Below, in pieces: positions 23,722-32,916 of a DNA stretch of 33,032 bases. The number at the start of each line of letters is the position of its first letter. Position 1 is the stretch's first letter. The notes under the pieces are model-generated. The model made no database searches. It saw only the letters and a program-made list of their open reading frames with translations, and had not been told where the DNA came from. The DNA is taken from contig JAAENG010000399.1 of assembly GCA_024224665.1 (NCBI GenBank), positions 1 to 33,032 of the forward strand, read 5' to 3'. This DNA is from Chloroflexota bacterium (GTDB lineage Bacteria > Chloroflexota > Anaerolineae > J102). The translations under genes were made by a program, and so were the position numbers.

Positions 23722-24834
23722 TCATGCCAATTGATCGAACAGAATGACACCGCGCGCGTTTTCACCTGCTAACATGTCGGCATAAGCCTCGTTGATAGCC
23801 TGTAATGTATAGGTTTTGGAGATCAATCGATCGAGATTCAGCCTTCCTCGCCTGTATAGGTCGGTGTACAGTGGGAAATCCCGGGCGGTGTTGGCGGTTC
23901 CGTAATATGAACCGGTAATGGTTTTTTCCTGGCGGGTGATGATGGCGCCTGGCAGATCCGTACTGCTACCCATGGGCGATACACCCACCAGCACAAGCGT
24001 GCCTCCCGGCCGTGTGGCCTCCAAGCATTGCTCCTGAACTGCGGGAATGCCAATGGCTTCGAATACGTAATCAGCGCCCCGACCTTCGGTCATATCACGG
24101 ATTTCAGCCACTGCATGCGCACCCGCCATGATGAAATGTGTGGCTCCAAAAGAGAGGGCGATATCACCTTTGGCTTCGGCTGCGTCGACGGCAATGATCT
24201 GGCCGGCGCCCGCCAGTTGCGCCCCCATGATAACGTTTAGCCCCACACCACCGGCGCCAAACACCGCCACCGTACTGCCTGGCTTCACCCTGACCGTGTT
24301 TAATGTCGCGCCCACACCGGTTGTCACGGCACAACCGATCAGGGCTGCAACCTGCAAAGGCACGTCATGAGGAACGGGCACACAGCATTGTTGGGGTGCA
24401 ACCACGTATTCGGCAAAACAGCCCAATGAGCTAAAATGGTAGACAGGTTGGCCATTTAAGGAGAAGCGGGTCGTTCCATCCAACATGGTGCCGGCCCAGA
24501 GCGCCTCCACAAAGGTGGTGCAAAGACTGGGCCGATCGTTGAGGCAGTAAAAGCAATGTCCGCAGTTCGGCGCCCAATTCAAGATCACATGGCCTCCGAC
24601 CTGAAAGTCGGCCACACCCTCGCCGACGGCTTGTACCACACCGGCTCCTTCATGGCCTGGTACGACCGGTAGAGGATGTTGTGTGTCGCCTGTCACCAGA
24701 TGCCAGTCGCTGTGGCAGACGCCCGCGGCAGCGATTTTGATCAACACTTCTCCCGTCTTTGGGGGGTCGAGATCTAAAGCCTCCATTTGGATGGGAGCGC
24801 CAACTTCATGCAATACTGCGGCCTTAATCTTCAT
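23722..24834 (-). CDS. Zinc-dependent alcohol dehydrogenase (MDR family)
   Basis: 370 aa, standard length for class III-type alcohol dehydrogenases. Catalytic zinc ligands are seen in AGVCHSDWH, PGHEGAG and IGCAVTTG. The structural zinc set is CGHCFYCLNDRPSLC, and the NAD-binding Rossmann motif is AVFGAGGVGLN near residues 190-200. It oxidises an alcohol or reduces an aldehyde with NAD(H); similarity to aryl-alcohol and glutathione-formaldehyde type enzymes leaves the substrate open. AGGAGGA precedes the ATG by about 8 bases. It probably has its own promoter, with an octamer repeat array (24916-24983) in the upstream gap. A role in handling aldehydes released by demethylation is inference. 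Confidence 0.94.
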   Translation of the reverse strand: MKIKAAVLHEVGAPIQMEALDLDPPKTGEVLIKIAAAGVCHSDWHLVTGDTQHPLPVVPGHEGAGVVQAVGEGVADFQVGGHVILNWAPNCGHCFYCLNDRPSLCTTFVEALWAGTMLDGTTRFSLNGQPVYHFSSLGCFAEYVVAPQQCCVPVPHDVPLQVAALIGCAVTTGVGATLNTVRVKPGSTVAVFGAGGVGLNVIMGAQLAGAGQIIAVDAAEAKGDIALSFGATHFIMAGAHAVAEIRDMTEGRGADYVFEAIGIPAVQEQCLEATRPGGTLVLVGVSPMGSSTDLPGAIITRQEKTITGSYYGTANTARDFPLYTDLYRRGRLNLDRLISKTYTLQAINEAYADMLAGENARGVILFDQLA

Positions 24835-24915
24835 ACCATTTTCCTCCTGTAAGGATCATTGGGATTCAGTTGGTTTATGGTTCAATTTGTTTTATCATCT
24901 GATTTGTTGCCGGTT

Positions 24916-24983
24916 GGTCGCGTGGTCGCGTGGTCGCGTGGTCGCGTGGTCGCGTGGTCGCGTGGTCGCGTGGTCGCGTGGTC
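24916..24983. repeat. Tandem octamer array GGTCGCGT x8
   Basis: Eight perfect copies of GGTCGCGT (24916-24979) plus a partial ninth lie between the enolase-superfamily gene and the Zn alcohol dehydrogenase start. The same unit makes up half of the array at 32198-32357. Confidence 0.95.
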
Positions 24984-25004
24984 ACCTGCCACTTGCCGTG
25001 TTGT

Positions 25005-26114
25005 TCATATTCGGAACGTCTGCAGAGCTTGCCAATCGATGTTTACCCCCAAGCCCGGTTTGTCAGGTAGGGTTATCGTGCCGTCAGGATCGACTCGTAT
25101 GGGTTCGGGCAAGATAAAATCCCGGAGGTCGGGCGTCCAGGTTGGGGGATCGAGGGGATATTCGATAAAAGGAGCTGTCGATACCGCCGCAAATACGTGT
25201 AGGTTGGCGAGCAAGACCAGACCGTCACCCCAGGTGTGTGGTGAATACATGGCCCCACCAGCCTGAATCTCTTCCGCCAGTTGCCTACCTCGTAGGATGC
25301 CGGTGCTCCAAGCCACGTCAGGTTGATAAACATCGAGGCAACCTCGGCGAAGGTATTCCTTTAATTCAGCGAATTCACGAGCGCCCTCTCCACCGGCGAT
25401 TCGCAGACGTGTTCGTTCCCTCAACTCGGCCAGACCCCGGTAATCATGCCGGTGCAGGGGCTCCTCGAGCCAGTAGACATCGAGTTCTGCCAGGGCGTCG
25501 GACAGCCAAAGGGCGGTCTTCAGATCCCACGAAGGTCTGATATCCCAGGGCATGCGCCATCCCTGATTGGCATCCACCTGGATATCCATGTCCGGTCCCA
25601 CCGCCTCTCGCACGGCCCTGACGACGGCTAGATCGTCGTTGGGGTCTTGGGCATGAAAACGCAGTTTCAGGGCGGGGAATCCCAGCGCTTGCAGCTCCAG
25701 GGCGGATTCAGCGCGCTGGCCGGGCGGCAGGCGCCCGCCTGTGGATGCATAAACCCGAACCTTATTGCTGTTCCCGCCCAAGAGTTTCCAAAGGGGCAAA
25801 CCCTCGATTTTGCCCATCAAATCCCACAGCGCAATCTCCAGCGGCCACATGCGTCCATAATGGAATTGTAGGTTGTCGAGAACCTCCACGTGCCGGGCGA
25901 TGTCGAAGGGATCCTGGCCCAGAAACAAAGTTTCGTGTCCGGCGAAACCCAGCATGGCATCCCCTGAGCCAACGCCCTCATAGTCGCCAACCCGCACGCG
26001 CACGATCGTGCTTGTGAAACTGGTCCGTGGCCGCGGATCCCACGAGGCCAGAAAGGGCGGATCGAGAGGCAGTCTGTAATGGTTGATTTCGATGGCGGTA
26101 ATAGTATGACTCAT
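25005..26114 (-). CDS. Mandelate racemase/muconate lactonizing enzyme family protein
   Basis: 369 aa from ATG 26114; the track's start at 26261 overlaps the AOR gene and adds 49 non-conserved residues. Enolase-superfamily metal ligands are Asp in DIQVDANQ, Glu in YWLEEPL and Glu in IAGGEG. The catalytic strand reads ALKLRF, giving KxR rather than KxK. An Asp in DVYQPDVAW and His in SPHTWGD would form the His-Asp dyad of the mandelate racemase subgroup. Such enzymes dehydrate acid sugars or racemise carboxylates. It follows the AOR gene by 32 bases and is cotranscribed with it and the MttB gene. Substrate unknown. Confidence 0.88.
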   Translation of the reverse strand: MSHTITAIEINHYRLPLDPPFLASWDPRPRTSFTSTIVRVRVGDYEGVGSGDAMLGFAGHETLFLGQDPFDIARHVEVLDNLQFHYGRMWPLEIALWDLMGKIEGLPLWKLLGGNSNKVRVYASTGGRLPPGQRAESALELQALGFPALKLRFHAQDPNDDLAVVRAVREAVGPDMDIQVDANQGWRMPWDIRPSWDLKTALWLSDALAELDVYWLEEPLHRHDYRGLAELRERTRLRIAGGEGAREFAELKEYLRRGCLDVYQPDVAWSTGILRGRQLAEEIQAGGAMYSPHTWGDGLVLLANLHVFAAVSTAPFIEYPLDPPTWTPDLRDFILPEPIRVDPDGTITLPDKPGLGVNIDWQALQTFRI

Positions 26115-26146
26115 CTTTTTCTCACTATGAACAACTCCGCCCCATT

Positions 26147-28042
26147 TTAACTTTCTGATGACAGCAATTGGTCCAGGTTGAGTCTGTTGATAGCCTCGTC
26201 GGTGGGGATGCCGGTGTCTGGGGCCCAGCCCATGAGTTCGTAGTAGCGTCTCAAAGCCCACGAAAATTTCTCGTCATTGATTTCGATATCGGCCAGGGGG
26301 CCACGCTCGAACGCCTTCATCACCCGTCTGGGTAGCCGGTCGTCTGCAACCCCAAAACCCTCTCGCACATTAAATAGTCGCGAGAGGGTCTGTGCCCGTT
26401 CGCCTACTGCCAGGATATCCCGGACGCTAAACTCGGCGCCGGTGACGCCTGAGAGGGCCTGGGCGAGGTGTTCGTAACGATAGGGATAGAAGTGGCAGTT
26501 GATGGCACAGTCCTGAAAATGCATCCAGTTCAGTTCATTGTAAAATACCTGTAATTTATCTTCGTCCAACACTGACGGAGATAGGGGCCCCACCGGTTTC
26601 TCCAATACCGAATTAACGCGATCCAGGCCCTGGCCGGGGCTGGAGAAATCGGTGTCGTGCACGTTCATCATGTGGTCGGCGCCGACTGGAGCAACGGCAT
26701 AGCCTACACCCAACACATGCTTGAGCCGAGGTTCGTGCATGGGCAGTTCCTGACCTTTGACGGTGATATCGAATGCCCCGGTTGCCGGACCGTAACGCTG
26801 ACTCATGCGCGCCACACCCTCGGCCATGACATCGCCAAAGCCCTGCCGCTGGGCGATCATCTCCACAGAACGCAAGAGCACTTTGGCATCGCCCCAACGG
26901 TAGGCCAATCCACCGGTCTCTTCTTCGGTGATTATGCCCCGGGCAAAAGCCTCCATCACGAAACCGATGGAAGCGCCCGTTGAGATGGCATCGAGACCGT
27001 AGGCATTGGCCAGTTCATTGGCCTTAGCAACGGCGAGATTGTCATCCACGCCACAAGTGGGACCGAAGGCGGCCATCGTCTCGTATTCAGGACCGCCATA
27101 ATCGGGATGGAGTTTACGGTAGGGGTCGGGATCGTCATGCTCGAAGACCTGCTTGCAAGTGATGGGGCAGGCCTGGCAGGTATCTCGTTCTTTGAGGAAC
27201 ATCTCGTAATTGCGTTCGCCGCTGAGCAGCGCCCGGTTTTCAAACATCGGTTCGCTGAAGTTTTTTGTTGGTAAGGCGCCTACCGCTCCCCAGTTCATCA
27301 AGGAATCCTGCGTGCCCCTGCCAATGCCCGCTGTCGCCCAGGCAGCCAGTTCTTTATAGTTGGCGCCCAGCCATGTGGCAACACCATTCAGCTCTTTGCG
27401 TGCGGCCACCGGCGCCGGCATGGTCCCGCGTACGGCCACTGCTTTCAGGTTCTTCGATCCCATGACCGCGCCCAAACCATTGCGACCGGCCGCGCGGTTT
27501 ATATCACTCATGACCGCGGCATAGCGCACCAAATTCTCTCCGGCCGGACCGATCTGCGCCACCCGTATCCGATCATCAGCCAATTCTGCGAGGATGGCGC
27601 CCTGTGCCGGTGCAGTCTTCAATCCCCACAGGTGCTGGGCGGAACGGATCTCGACAGCGCCGTCCTTGATCCAGAGATAGACCGGCGAAGCAGCCCGTCC
27701 ACGAATCACCAGGGCATCGTAGCCCGACCTTTTGAATTCATGTCCCCACCATCCCCCGGCCTCGGAACTGCCGATGGCGCCCGTCAGTGGCGACTTTCCG
27801 CCAACGCCGTGCCGACCGGCGCCGGGCAAGTTCGTACCTTGCATGATACCCGGAGCGAAGATCAAGAGATTGTCAGGCGACAGTGGATCGGTCGCAGCCG
27901 GTAGATCTCGAAGGAGGTAATAGGCTACCATCGCCCGACCCCCTACCAGCAGTTTATAAAAGTCGTGAGATGGCGTCTCGACCTGGATCTCAGCTGTCGT
28001 CAAATTGATGTGCAGGATCTTGCCGTGTATTCCGCTTAGCAT
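26147..28042 (-). CDS. Aldehyde:ferredoxin oxidoreductase family protein (tungsten/molybdenum bis-pterin)
   Basis: 631 aa, typical for AOR-type tungstoenzymes. It begins with GIHGKILHINLTT and has the N-terminal pterin-binding domain motif LPGAGRHGVGGKSPLTGAIG, the 4Fe-4S ligands in DTCQACPITCKQ, and a further Cys in MHFQDCAINCHF near residue 520. AOR family enzymes oxidise aldehydes to carboxylates (or the reverse) with ferredoxin in anaerobic cytoplasm. It lies 57 bases after the MttB gene and 32 bases before the enolase-superfamily gene, making a three-gene unit. Co-occurrence with MttB suggests oxidation of an aldehyde from the same pathway, which is inference. Confidence 0.94.
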   Translation of the reverse strand: MLSGIHGKILHINLTTAEIQVETPSHDFYKLLVGGRAMVAYYLLRDLPAATDPLSPDNLLIFAPGIMQGTNLPGAGRHGVGGKSPLTGAIGSSEAGGWWGHEFKRSGYDALVIRGRAASPVYLWIKDGAVEIRSAQHLWGLKTAPAQGAILAELADDRIRVAQIGPAGENLVRYAAVMSDINRAAGRNGLGAVMGSKNLKAVAVRGTMPAPVAARKELNGVATWLGANYKELAAWATAGIGRGTQDSLMNWGAVGALPTKNFSEPMFENRALLSGERNYEMFLKERDTCQACPITCKQVFEHDDPDPYRKLHPDYGGPEYETMAAFGPTCGVDDNLAVAKANELANAYGLDAISTGASIGFVMEAFARGIITEEETGGLAYRWGDAKVLLRSVEMIAQRQGFGDVMAEGVARMSQRYGPATGAFDITVKGQELPMHEPRLKHVLGVGYAVAPVGADHMMNVHDTDFSSPGQGLDRVNSVLEKPVGPLSPSVLDEDKLQVFYNELNWMHFQDCAINCHFYPYRYEHLAQALSGVTGAEFSVRDILAVGERAQTLSRLFNVREGFGVADDRLPRRVMKAFERGPLADIEINDEKFSWALRRYYELMGWAPDTGIPTDEAINRLNLDQLLSSES

Positions 28043-28099
28043 GTGGGTTCCCCTGTCGGAATGTTAGTAATAGCTGATCGCTTTCATTCTATCGAAGTT

Positions 28100-29635
28100 T
28101 CATCCAGGATAGCCACCTGGCAACATGACCTCAACCGGCAGTTGGATGGGGAAGGTCTCTCGTAGTTGGCCGTCGATCTGGTCTGGCAGGATCTGGGGGA
28201 AAGAGGATGACAGGATTTCCTGAGCGCGACGTCTGGCACGCTCCCTCATATCCAGGCCACCTGCCTGCTCCCAATCTTGGCGCGTAGCCCGTTCGGCAGT
28301 GTGTGGGTAATGGTATTCGCTTTGCATCAACCGCAGGGTTTGGGGGTGTCCGAGATAGTGCCCTTCGCCGAAACAGACGTCGTGAATGACATCTAACGAT
28401 AGGGATTCCTCGGTCACCTCCATTCCTTTGACCAGGCGCATGGCCTGTCCATTGATGTCGTCGTCGATGACATACTGCTCGTAGGCTACGGCTAGCATAG
28501 ATTCCAGCATGCCGGCCGAGTGGTGGTTATACTGGGCGCCAGCCAACGCAACCGCAGCCGTGGTTAGCCCTTTCTCGAATCCAGCCTGAACGTCGGGGAT
28601 CTTGCTGTCGGATAGAGCCGAGGAGCTATAGACGGGCAAGCCATAATGCTGCGTCATTTGCGCTGACGCCGCATTCATCAGCGCCAATTCGGCGCATCCA
28701 CCGACCATATTGCCGGTACGAAGATCGGAGACCAGGGGCATGCCCCCCAGCAAGGTGGGATGACCTGGCCGCAGCAACTGCACGTAAGTGAGCCCGGCCA
28801 GTTCTTCGGCGATGACCTGTACCAGTGTCCCCACCAGCGAGGCGGGAGAGGTTGCGCCCGATTGTGGGGCTGACACCAACGAGATGGGGATGCCGGCGCG
28901 CACGGCGGCTGTCAGGGTCTCGGTGGTTGCCGTAGCGAAACGTAGTGGGCTGACCATGTAACCCAGATTCATGGACAGATGAGGGCGGGAAAGAAAAGCC
29001 TCTTCCCCCCCGGCGATGATCACGCCCATGCGTTTGATCTCGGCCACCTTATCCGCAGAGTAGCAGCCGCCCATCACATGTTTATGGGTCGCAGCCAGGC
29101 AGGCGTAAAAGGTGTTGATGTCGATTTCAGCGGACGCCACATCTCGGGCAACCACGGGCCTCAGATAGAAATGGATATTATCCAGGGTCTCTACCAGCCG
29201 GCCGATATCATATAGGTCCCGCAGGCAGGTGTCCCGTACCCGACCGTTCATCAAATCAATGATATTGATGGCGGCCCCACCTGTCCCTAAATGGACGCGG
29301 GCGTCGCGCAGGTGCAAATCGAAGCGGCCATCCCGGCTATAGAGCACAACATCCTTATTTGCAGTTTTCAAGGCGCCGTCGACCATGTCGGCCGGGATGA
29401 ACACCCGGTCATTGGCTTTGTCTAGGCGCGCACCCGCTTCTGCAAAGATATCCCGACACTCGGATTCGCGCACTTGTACACCCGTGCGCTCCAAGACGCT
29501 GAGAGCGGCATCGTGAATCCGCTGTACCTCTGCTTCTGTCAGGGGACGGTATTGACCGCCTTCCAGGCCGGGCGCCAGTGCGTTCGGTACCGACTCATTA
29601 CGACGCCGGCGTCGTATCCTCATTCGTGATGCCAT
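28100..29635 (-). CDS. MttB-family (trimethylamine methyltransferase-like) protein
   Basis: 511 aa from ATG 29635 behind GAAGAGAGAG; the track start (29701) is 22 codons upstream. Arg-rich N-terminus (RMRIRRRRRN), then segments almost colinear with the 4504-6015 paralogue: LEGGQYRPLTEAEVQRIH, ARVHLGTGGAA, SAPQSGATSPASLVGTLVQ, MLESMLAVAYEQYVIDDDIN and GEGHYLGHPQTL. No internal stop codon, so non-pyrrolysine. Expected activity is methyl transfer from a quaternary amine to a corrinoid protein; none is encoded here. It begins the unit MttB-AOR-MLE. The close likeness to the 4504 gene suggests duplication within the locus with separate gene partners. Confidence 0.92.
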   Translation of the reverse strand: MASRMRIRRRRRNESVPNALAPGLEGGQYRPLTEAEVQRIHDAALSVLERTGVQVRESECRDIFAEAGARLDKANDRVFIPADMVDGALKTANKDVVLYSRDGRFDLHLRDARVHLGTGGAAINIIDLMNGRVRDTCLRDLYDIGRLVETLDNIHFYLRPVVARDVASAEIDINTFYACLAATHKHVMGGCYSADKVAEIKRMGVIIAGGEEAFLSRPHLSMNLGYMVSPLRFATATTETLTAAVRAGIPISLVSAPQSGATSPASLVGTLVQVIAEELAGLTYVQLLRPGHPTLLGGMPLVSDLRTGNMVGGCAELALMNAASAQMTQHYGLPVYSSSALSDSKIPDVQAGFEKGLTTAAVALAGAQYNHHSAGMLESMLAVAYEQYVIDDDINGQAMRLVKGMEVTEESLSLDVIHDVCFGEGHYLGHPQTLRLMQSEYHYPHTAERATRQDWEQAGGLDMRERARRRAQEILSSSFPQILPDQIDGQLRETFPIQLPVEVMLPGGYPG

Positions 29636-29727
29636 GACTCTCTCTTCAGGGATGGGAAAATGCACAGTCCAGATAGTTCGACGATTTTGGTAACCTGGCA
29701 CGTAGAACTTAGAACGTCGAACTCAGG

Positions 29728-30915
29728 TTAATAGGCCTCATCGTATAATTGTTGCATGGCTACCTGGTCAATTGCCCGGGGATTTGTTGTCCAGTTGAAA
29801 TCTTTTAGATAGGCGCTGGATGCCATGGCGGGGATAAGAGATTGATCTACACCGGCATCCCCTAGTCGGGCGGGCAGGCCGATATCACCGATCAGGCGGC
29901 GTACAGCTTTGACGGCGTGCGCGCCTCGTTTGGATACGGTATTACCCGGCATGAGCTGAGGTTCCAGTGCCTGGCCGATGTCGGCGTAGCGTTCGGGTGT
30001 CTCCGACAGATTATTGGCCATCTGTCCGGGTAGCATTACGGCGATGGCAACGCCATGGTGTAGATCGGCAAAGCTGGAAAGCTGGTGCGCTAATGCATGG
30101 CAGGCGCCCAGCCAATTTGAACTGATAGCGATCCCTCCCAACATGGCTGCTTCTACCATGGCAGTGCGAGCGTGCAGGTTGTCGGGCTGATGAACTGCCT
30201 CGCGTAGATGTTGGCCAATCAGTTCGATGCCTCTCAGGATCAGTGGGTCGAGGGCAGCTTGATGATTGGTGGACACATATGCTTCGATGAGATGGGAGAG
30301 CGCATCTATTCCCGTGGCCGCGGTGAGGTCGGGGGGAAGGCTCAAGGTCAGTTCCGGATCAATCAAGGCAATGGTCGGCAGCAGGTTGCCGGTACCCACC
30401 CCGAATTTTGCCTTCTCCTTCTTATCCGTGATCACAGCCCAGGGCGTGACCTCACTGCCGGTTCCAGCGGTTGTTGGTATGGCGATCAGGGCCGGCATAT
30501 CGCAGACCTGCGGGGCCGGCCGCGCCTCCGCTCCTAGTCTGGTCGAGTATTCGGAGATACCGGCGTCATTGGGGCCGCCCAATAGAAGGCGCATAGCTTT
30601 GGCGGTATCGAGGGCACTACCACCGCCAACTCCCACGATAGACTCGGCGCCACAAAGGTGATAGGCTTTCGCTGCACGATGCACCGATTCGATATCAGGA
30701 TTGGGTATAACATCATCGTACCGGGTGACGTGTACACCGGCATCGGCCAGGGATTGCATGAGCGGATCCAAGAGTCCCAGGGCGAGGATGCCCGGATCGG
30801 TCATCAAAAAGGCATGGCTTATACCCAGCGCCTGTACCTGGGCGCCAACCAGTTTCGCCGCACCCGCTCCGATGTGTACCTGTCCCGGCCAGAGATAGGT
30901 GGAGATTCCTGCCAT
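29728..30915 (-). CDS. Iron-containing alcohol dehydrogenase
   Basis: 395 aa, usual length for group III Fe-ADHs. NAD-binding motif GGGSALDTAKA near residues 97-107, the family signatures GTGSEVTPWAVITD and TGIDALSHLIEAYVS, and the metal-binding His residues in ACHALAHQLSSFADLHHG. Members oxidise alcohols or reduce aldehydes such as formaldehyde, lactaldehyde or 4-hydroxybutyrate semialdehyde. The start ATG 30915 has a near-perfect GGAGGT. A two-unit heptamer (TGCGTGTTGCGTTG) lies directly upstream of that ribosome binding site. Downstream is the MttB-AOR unit on the same strand; its specific substrate is unknown. Confidence 0.94.
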   Translation of the reverse strand: MAGISTYLWPGQVHIGAGAAKLVGAQVQALGISHAFLMTDPGILALGLLDPLMQSLADAGVHVTRYDDVIPNPDIESVHRAAKAYHLCGAESIVGVGGGSALDTAKAMRLLLGGPNDAGISEYSTRLGAEARPAPQVCDMPALIAIPTTAGTGSEVTPWAVITDKKEKAKFGVGTGNLLPTIALIDPELTLSLPPDLTAATGIDALSHLIEAYVSTNHQAALDPLILRGIELIGQHLREAVHQPDNLHARTAMVEAAMLGGIAISSNWLGACHALAHQLSSFADLHHGVAIAVMLPGQMANNLSETPERYADIGQALEPQLMPGNTVSKRGAHAVKAVRRLIGDIGLPARLGDAGVDQSLIPAMASSAYLKDFNWTTNPRAIDQVAMQQLYDEAY

Positions 30916-30927
30916 TTGTTACCTCCG

Positions 30928-30941
30928 TGCGTGTTGCGTTG
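30928..30941. repeat. Two-unit heptamer TGCGTGT-TGCGTTG
   Basis: Identical to the last two units of the array at 813-826, here as a short copy directly upstream of the Fe-ADH ribosome binding site. It may be the seed or the collapsed form of the longer arrays. Confidence 0.6.
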
Positions 30942-31000
30942 ATTGTTCACGGTAGGACGTTTCTAACTCATATTGCAGGTTATTATGGACATTTGGACAG

Positions 31001-32176
31001 TCAAGAAATGGAGCCGATGCCGTATGCACCATGTAGCACCCTGCCAGTCTCGAAACGGTCGGGGGTGTACATGTCGATGGGAATGCGGGGCTTCTGGCCG
31101 AGGATGGTCTGAGCCAAGGACTCGCCGATGGTTGGGGCGAGTTTGAAGCCGTGCCCGCTGAATCCGACCATCACATATAGGCCTTCATACCCCGGCGCCT
31201 CGCCAACCAGGGGATTCCAATCGTCGGAGATATCATATGGGCCCGTCCAACCCGCAGTATATTGGGCATGGTTGAAGGCGGGCATGCGATTGCTGATGAG
31301 GCGGCCGATCCGTGAAACATGTTCCAGGTCAACATGATCGGTCAGTGTATCAGCGTCGCCGATGGGATCGCCATGATCGCCCGTACCGATCAACACGACC
31401 CCACCCGTTTCCGGCCGGAAATAAATCTTGTCAGGCGTGGTCAGATCCTTGACGATGGGCCAGTGGGGTTTATAGGGCTGGTCGATTTTCAAGGTGATGA
31501 CCTTGTGGCGGCTGGTGACGTAAGGGAGTTTCAGGCCGGTCCCGTTCAATAAGGTATTGGTCCAGGGACCTAAAGCTAAGATGACAATAGCACTCTCGAA
31601 GTTATCATGTGGAGTCTGAACCTGCTTTGTAGCGCCGTTGAGTTTGAGGCCGGTGACTGGCGTCTCCGTGTGTATGGCGACGCCCAGGTCTCGCGCACGA
31701 TTGGCATAGGCTAAAGTGGTCAGGTAGGGATCGGTATAGCCGGTCATGCTGTCATAACCGATCACGCCGACGTCGTCGAATTGCAAAAGGGGATGTAATT
31801 CGTTGGCCTCGGTCGGGGTCAACTCGGCCGTATCGATACCGTAGTCGTTCTGTTCTTGGAATACAGTAAGCATGGGCTCACGGTGTTCTTCAGGACCGAC
31901 GATGAGGTAACCTGTGCGACGCCAGCCGATATCACCGCCGACCCGCTCCTCGAAATCCGCAAAGATCTTCAGGCTTTCGACAGCATGTAACATGTTGGCC
32001 GTGATCGAATAATGGGTACGGACAATGGCACAGGACTTGGCGGTGCCCCCCGAACAGATGCCACCTCGCTCTAGCAGCGCGATATTGTTTGCTCCCATCC
32101 GGGCGAGATTGTAGGCTGTAACGCATCCATACAACCCTCCACCCACGACGAGATAATCTGCGGTTTGCGTGCTCAT
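31001..32176 (-). CDS. SoxB-like FAD-dependent amine oxidoreductase (DAO family)
   Basis: 391 aa. N-terminal FAD-binding Rossmann motif LVVGGGLYGCVTAYNLA (residues 9-25), then GGICSGGTAKSCAIVRTHYS, the pattern of sarcosine oxidase beta-type and dimethylglycine dehydrogenase-type proteins. The C-terminal GFSGHGFKLAP motif closes the FAD site. Such flavoenzymes oxidise N-methyl groups of secondary or tertiary amines (sarcosine, dimethylglycine, N-methylated amino acids). No SoxA, SoxD or intact SoxG is adjacent; only a SoxG-like relic occurs at 2958-3368. An octamer repeat array separates it from the YbaK gene upstream. A function in oxidative demethylation is likely by family; the substrate is not known. 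Confidence 0.92.
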   Translation of the reverse strand: MSTQTADYLVVGGGLYGCVTAYNLARMGANNIALLERGGICSGGTAKSCAIVRTHYSITANMLHAVESLKIFADFEERVGGDIGWRRTGYLIVGPEEHREPMLTVFQEQNDYGIDTAELTPTEANELHPLLQFDDVGVIGYDSMTGYTDPYLTTLAYANRARDLGVAIHTETPVTGLKLNGATKQVQTPHDNFESAIVILALGPWTNTLLNGTGLKLPYVTSRHKVITLKIDQPYKPHWPIVKDLTTPDKIYFRPETGGVVLIGTGDHGDPIGDADTLTDHVDLEHVSRIGRLISNRMPAFNHAQYTAGWTGPYDISDDWNPLVGEAPGYEGLYVMVGFSGHGFKLAPTIGESLAQTILGQKPRIPIDMYTPDRFETGRVLHGAYGIGSIS

Positions 32177-32197
32177 GCGCTTGCCTCCTCCAATTTT

Positions 32198-32357
32198 AGT
32201 CGCGTGGTCGGTTGGTCGCGTGGTTGGTTGGTCGCGTGGTCGGTTAGTCGCGTGGTCGGTTAGTCGCGTGGTCGGTTGGTCGCGTGGTCGGTTGGTCGCG
32301 TGGTCGCGTGGTTGGTTGGTCGCGTGGTCGCGTGGTCGCGTGGTTGGTTAGTCGCTC
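32198..32357. repeat. Composite octamer array, 20 units of two types
   Basis: Twenty consecutive octamers: type A (G/A)GTCGCGT and type B GGTCGGTT or GGTTGGTT, in the order ABABABABABABAABAAAB and a degenerate last A. Type A is the unit of the array at 24916. The array nearly fills the gap between the YbaK stop and the SoxB-like start; plus-strand ORFs across it encode only a repeated Trp/Arg/Val peptide. Confidence 0.93.
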
Positions 32358-32372
32358 AGATGCGGTGGGGTG

Positions 32373-32855
32373 TTATGTTGCGATGTCTGCCAGTTGTGCG
32401 TTTGCCAAACGGATGAGATCCTTCGGTTTGAGTTCCAGTCCGGCCATGGGATCGCCACTGCTTATGTTCACATTGTTGCAGGAGGCGATGGTAGTATCGA
32501 AGATCACCGGCATGTTTTCGGGCAGACCGAGCGGCGCCACTGCCCCCTGCACAAATCCGGTTTCGGCCTCAATCTCTTCAGCGCTGGCAAAGGTGAGGCG
32601 TTTCCAATCACCGCCCAGGTACGAGCGCACCGCTTTGTAATCAAGTCGTGCATGGCCCAGTACGCAGGCCATTACGTAGCGCCGAGGTTTGCTTTTTTCC
32701 CGAAGCAAGATCGATTTTACCATCTCTTCTTTGACCACGCCGCGCTGGGCTGCCGCCGCTTCTACTGTGAATACCGCTTCATTGTGTGGGAGCGATTTGT
32801 AGGCTACACTCTCAGCATCCAGGAGTCTGGTGATTTTGGTATGTGGATTAGCCAT
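32373..32855 (-). CDS. YbaK/EbsC-type aminoacyl-tRNA deacylase
   Basis: 160 aa, standard size for the YbaK/ProX superfamily of trans-editing deacylases that remove mischarged amino acids (Cys, Ala and others) from tRNA. Seen are MVKSILLRE, with the conserved Lys that polarises the substrate, and GAVAPLGLPENM, the conserved Gly/Pro loop, with DTTIASCNNVNISSG near the C-terminus. The start ATG 32855 has AAGGG upstream and a TATAAA-like box in the leader (32864-32872 region). An insertion sequence ends only about 40 bases upstream, so its promoter may have been changed by the insertion. Not obviously linked to the catabolic genes. Confidence 0.93.
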   Translation of the reverse strand: MANPHTKITRLLDAESVAYKSLPHNEAVFTVEAAAAQRGVVKEEMVKSILLREKSKPRRYVMACVLGHARLDYKAVRSYLGGDWKRLTFASAEEIEAETGFVQGAVAPLGLPENMPVIFDTTIASCNNVNISSGDPMAGLELKPKDLIRLANAQLADIAT

Positions 32856-32916
32856 GATGCCCTTTATAAAATGCGATCATCTGCGGAATTCCTTAGAAAG
32901 TGTTTGAAAAATGGTT

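Noticed and set aside
24916-32357. Repeat arrays as CRISPR
   Set aside because: Units are 7 or 8 bases with no spacers between them and no cas genes in the window.
32169-32640. Plus-strand ORFs over the octamer array (repeated Val/Trp/Arg peptide)
   Set aside because: Created by translating the tandem octamer repeat and the antisense of the YbaK gene; not a protein repeat family.
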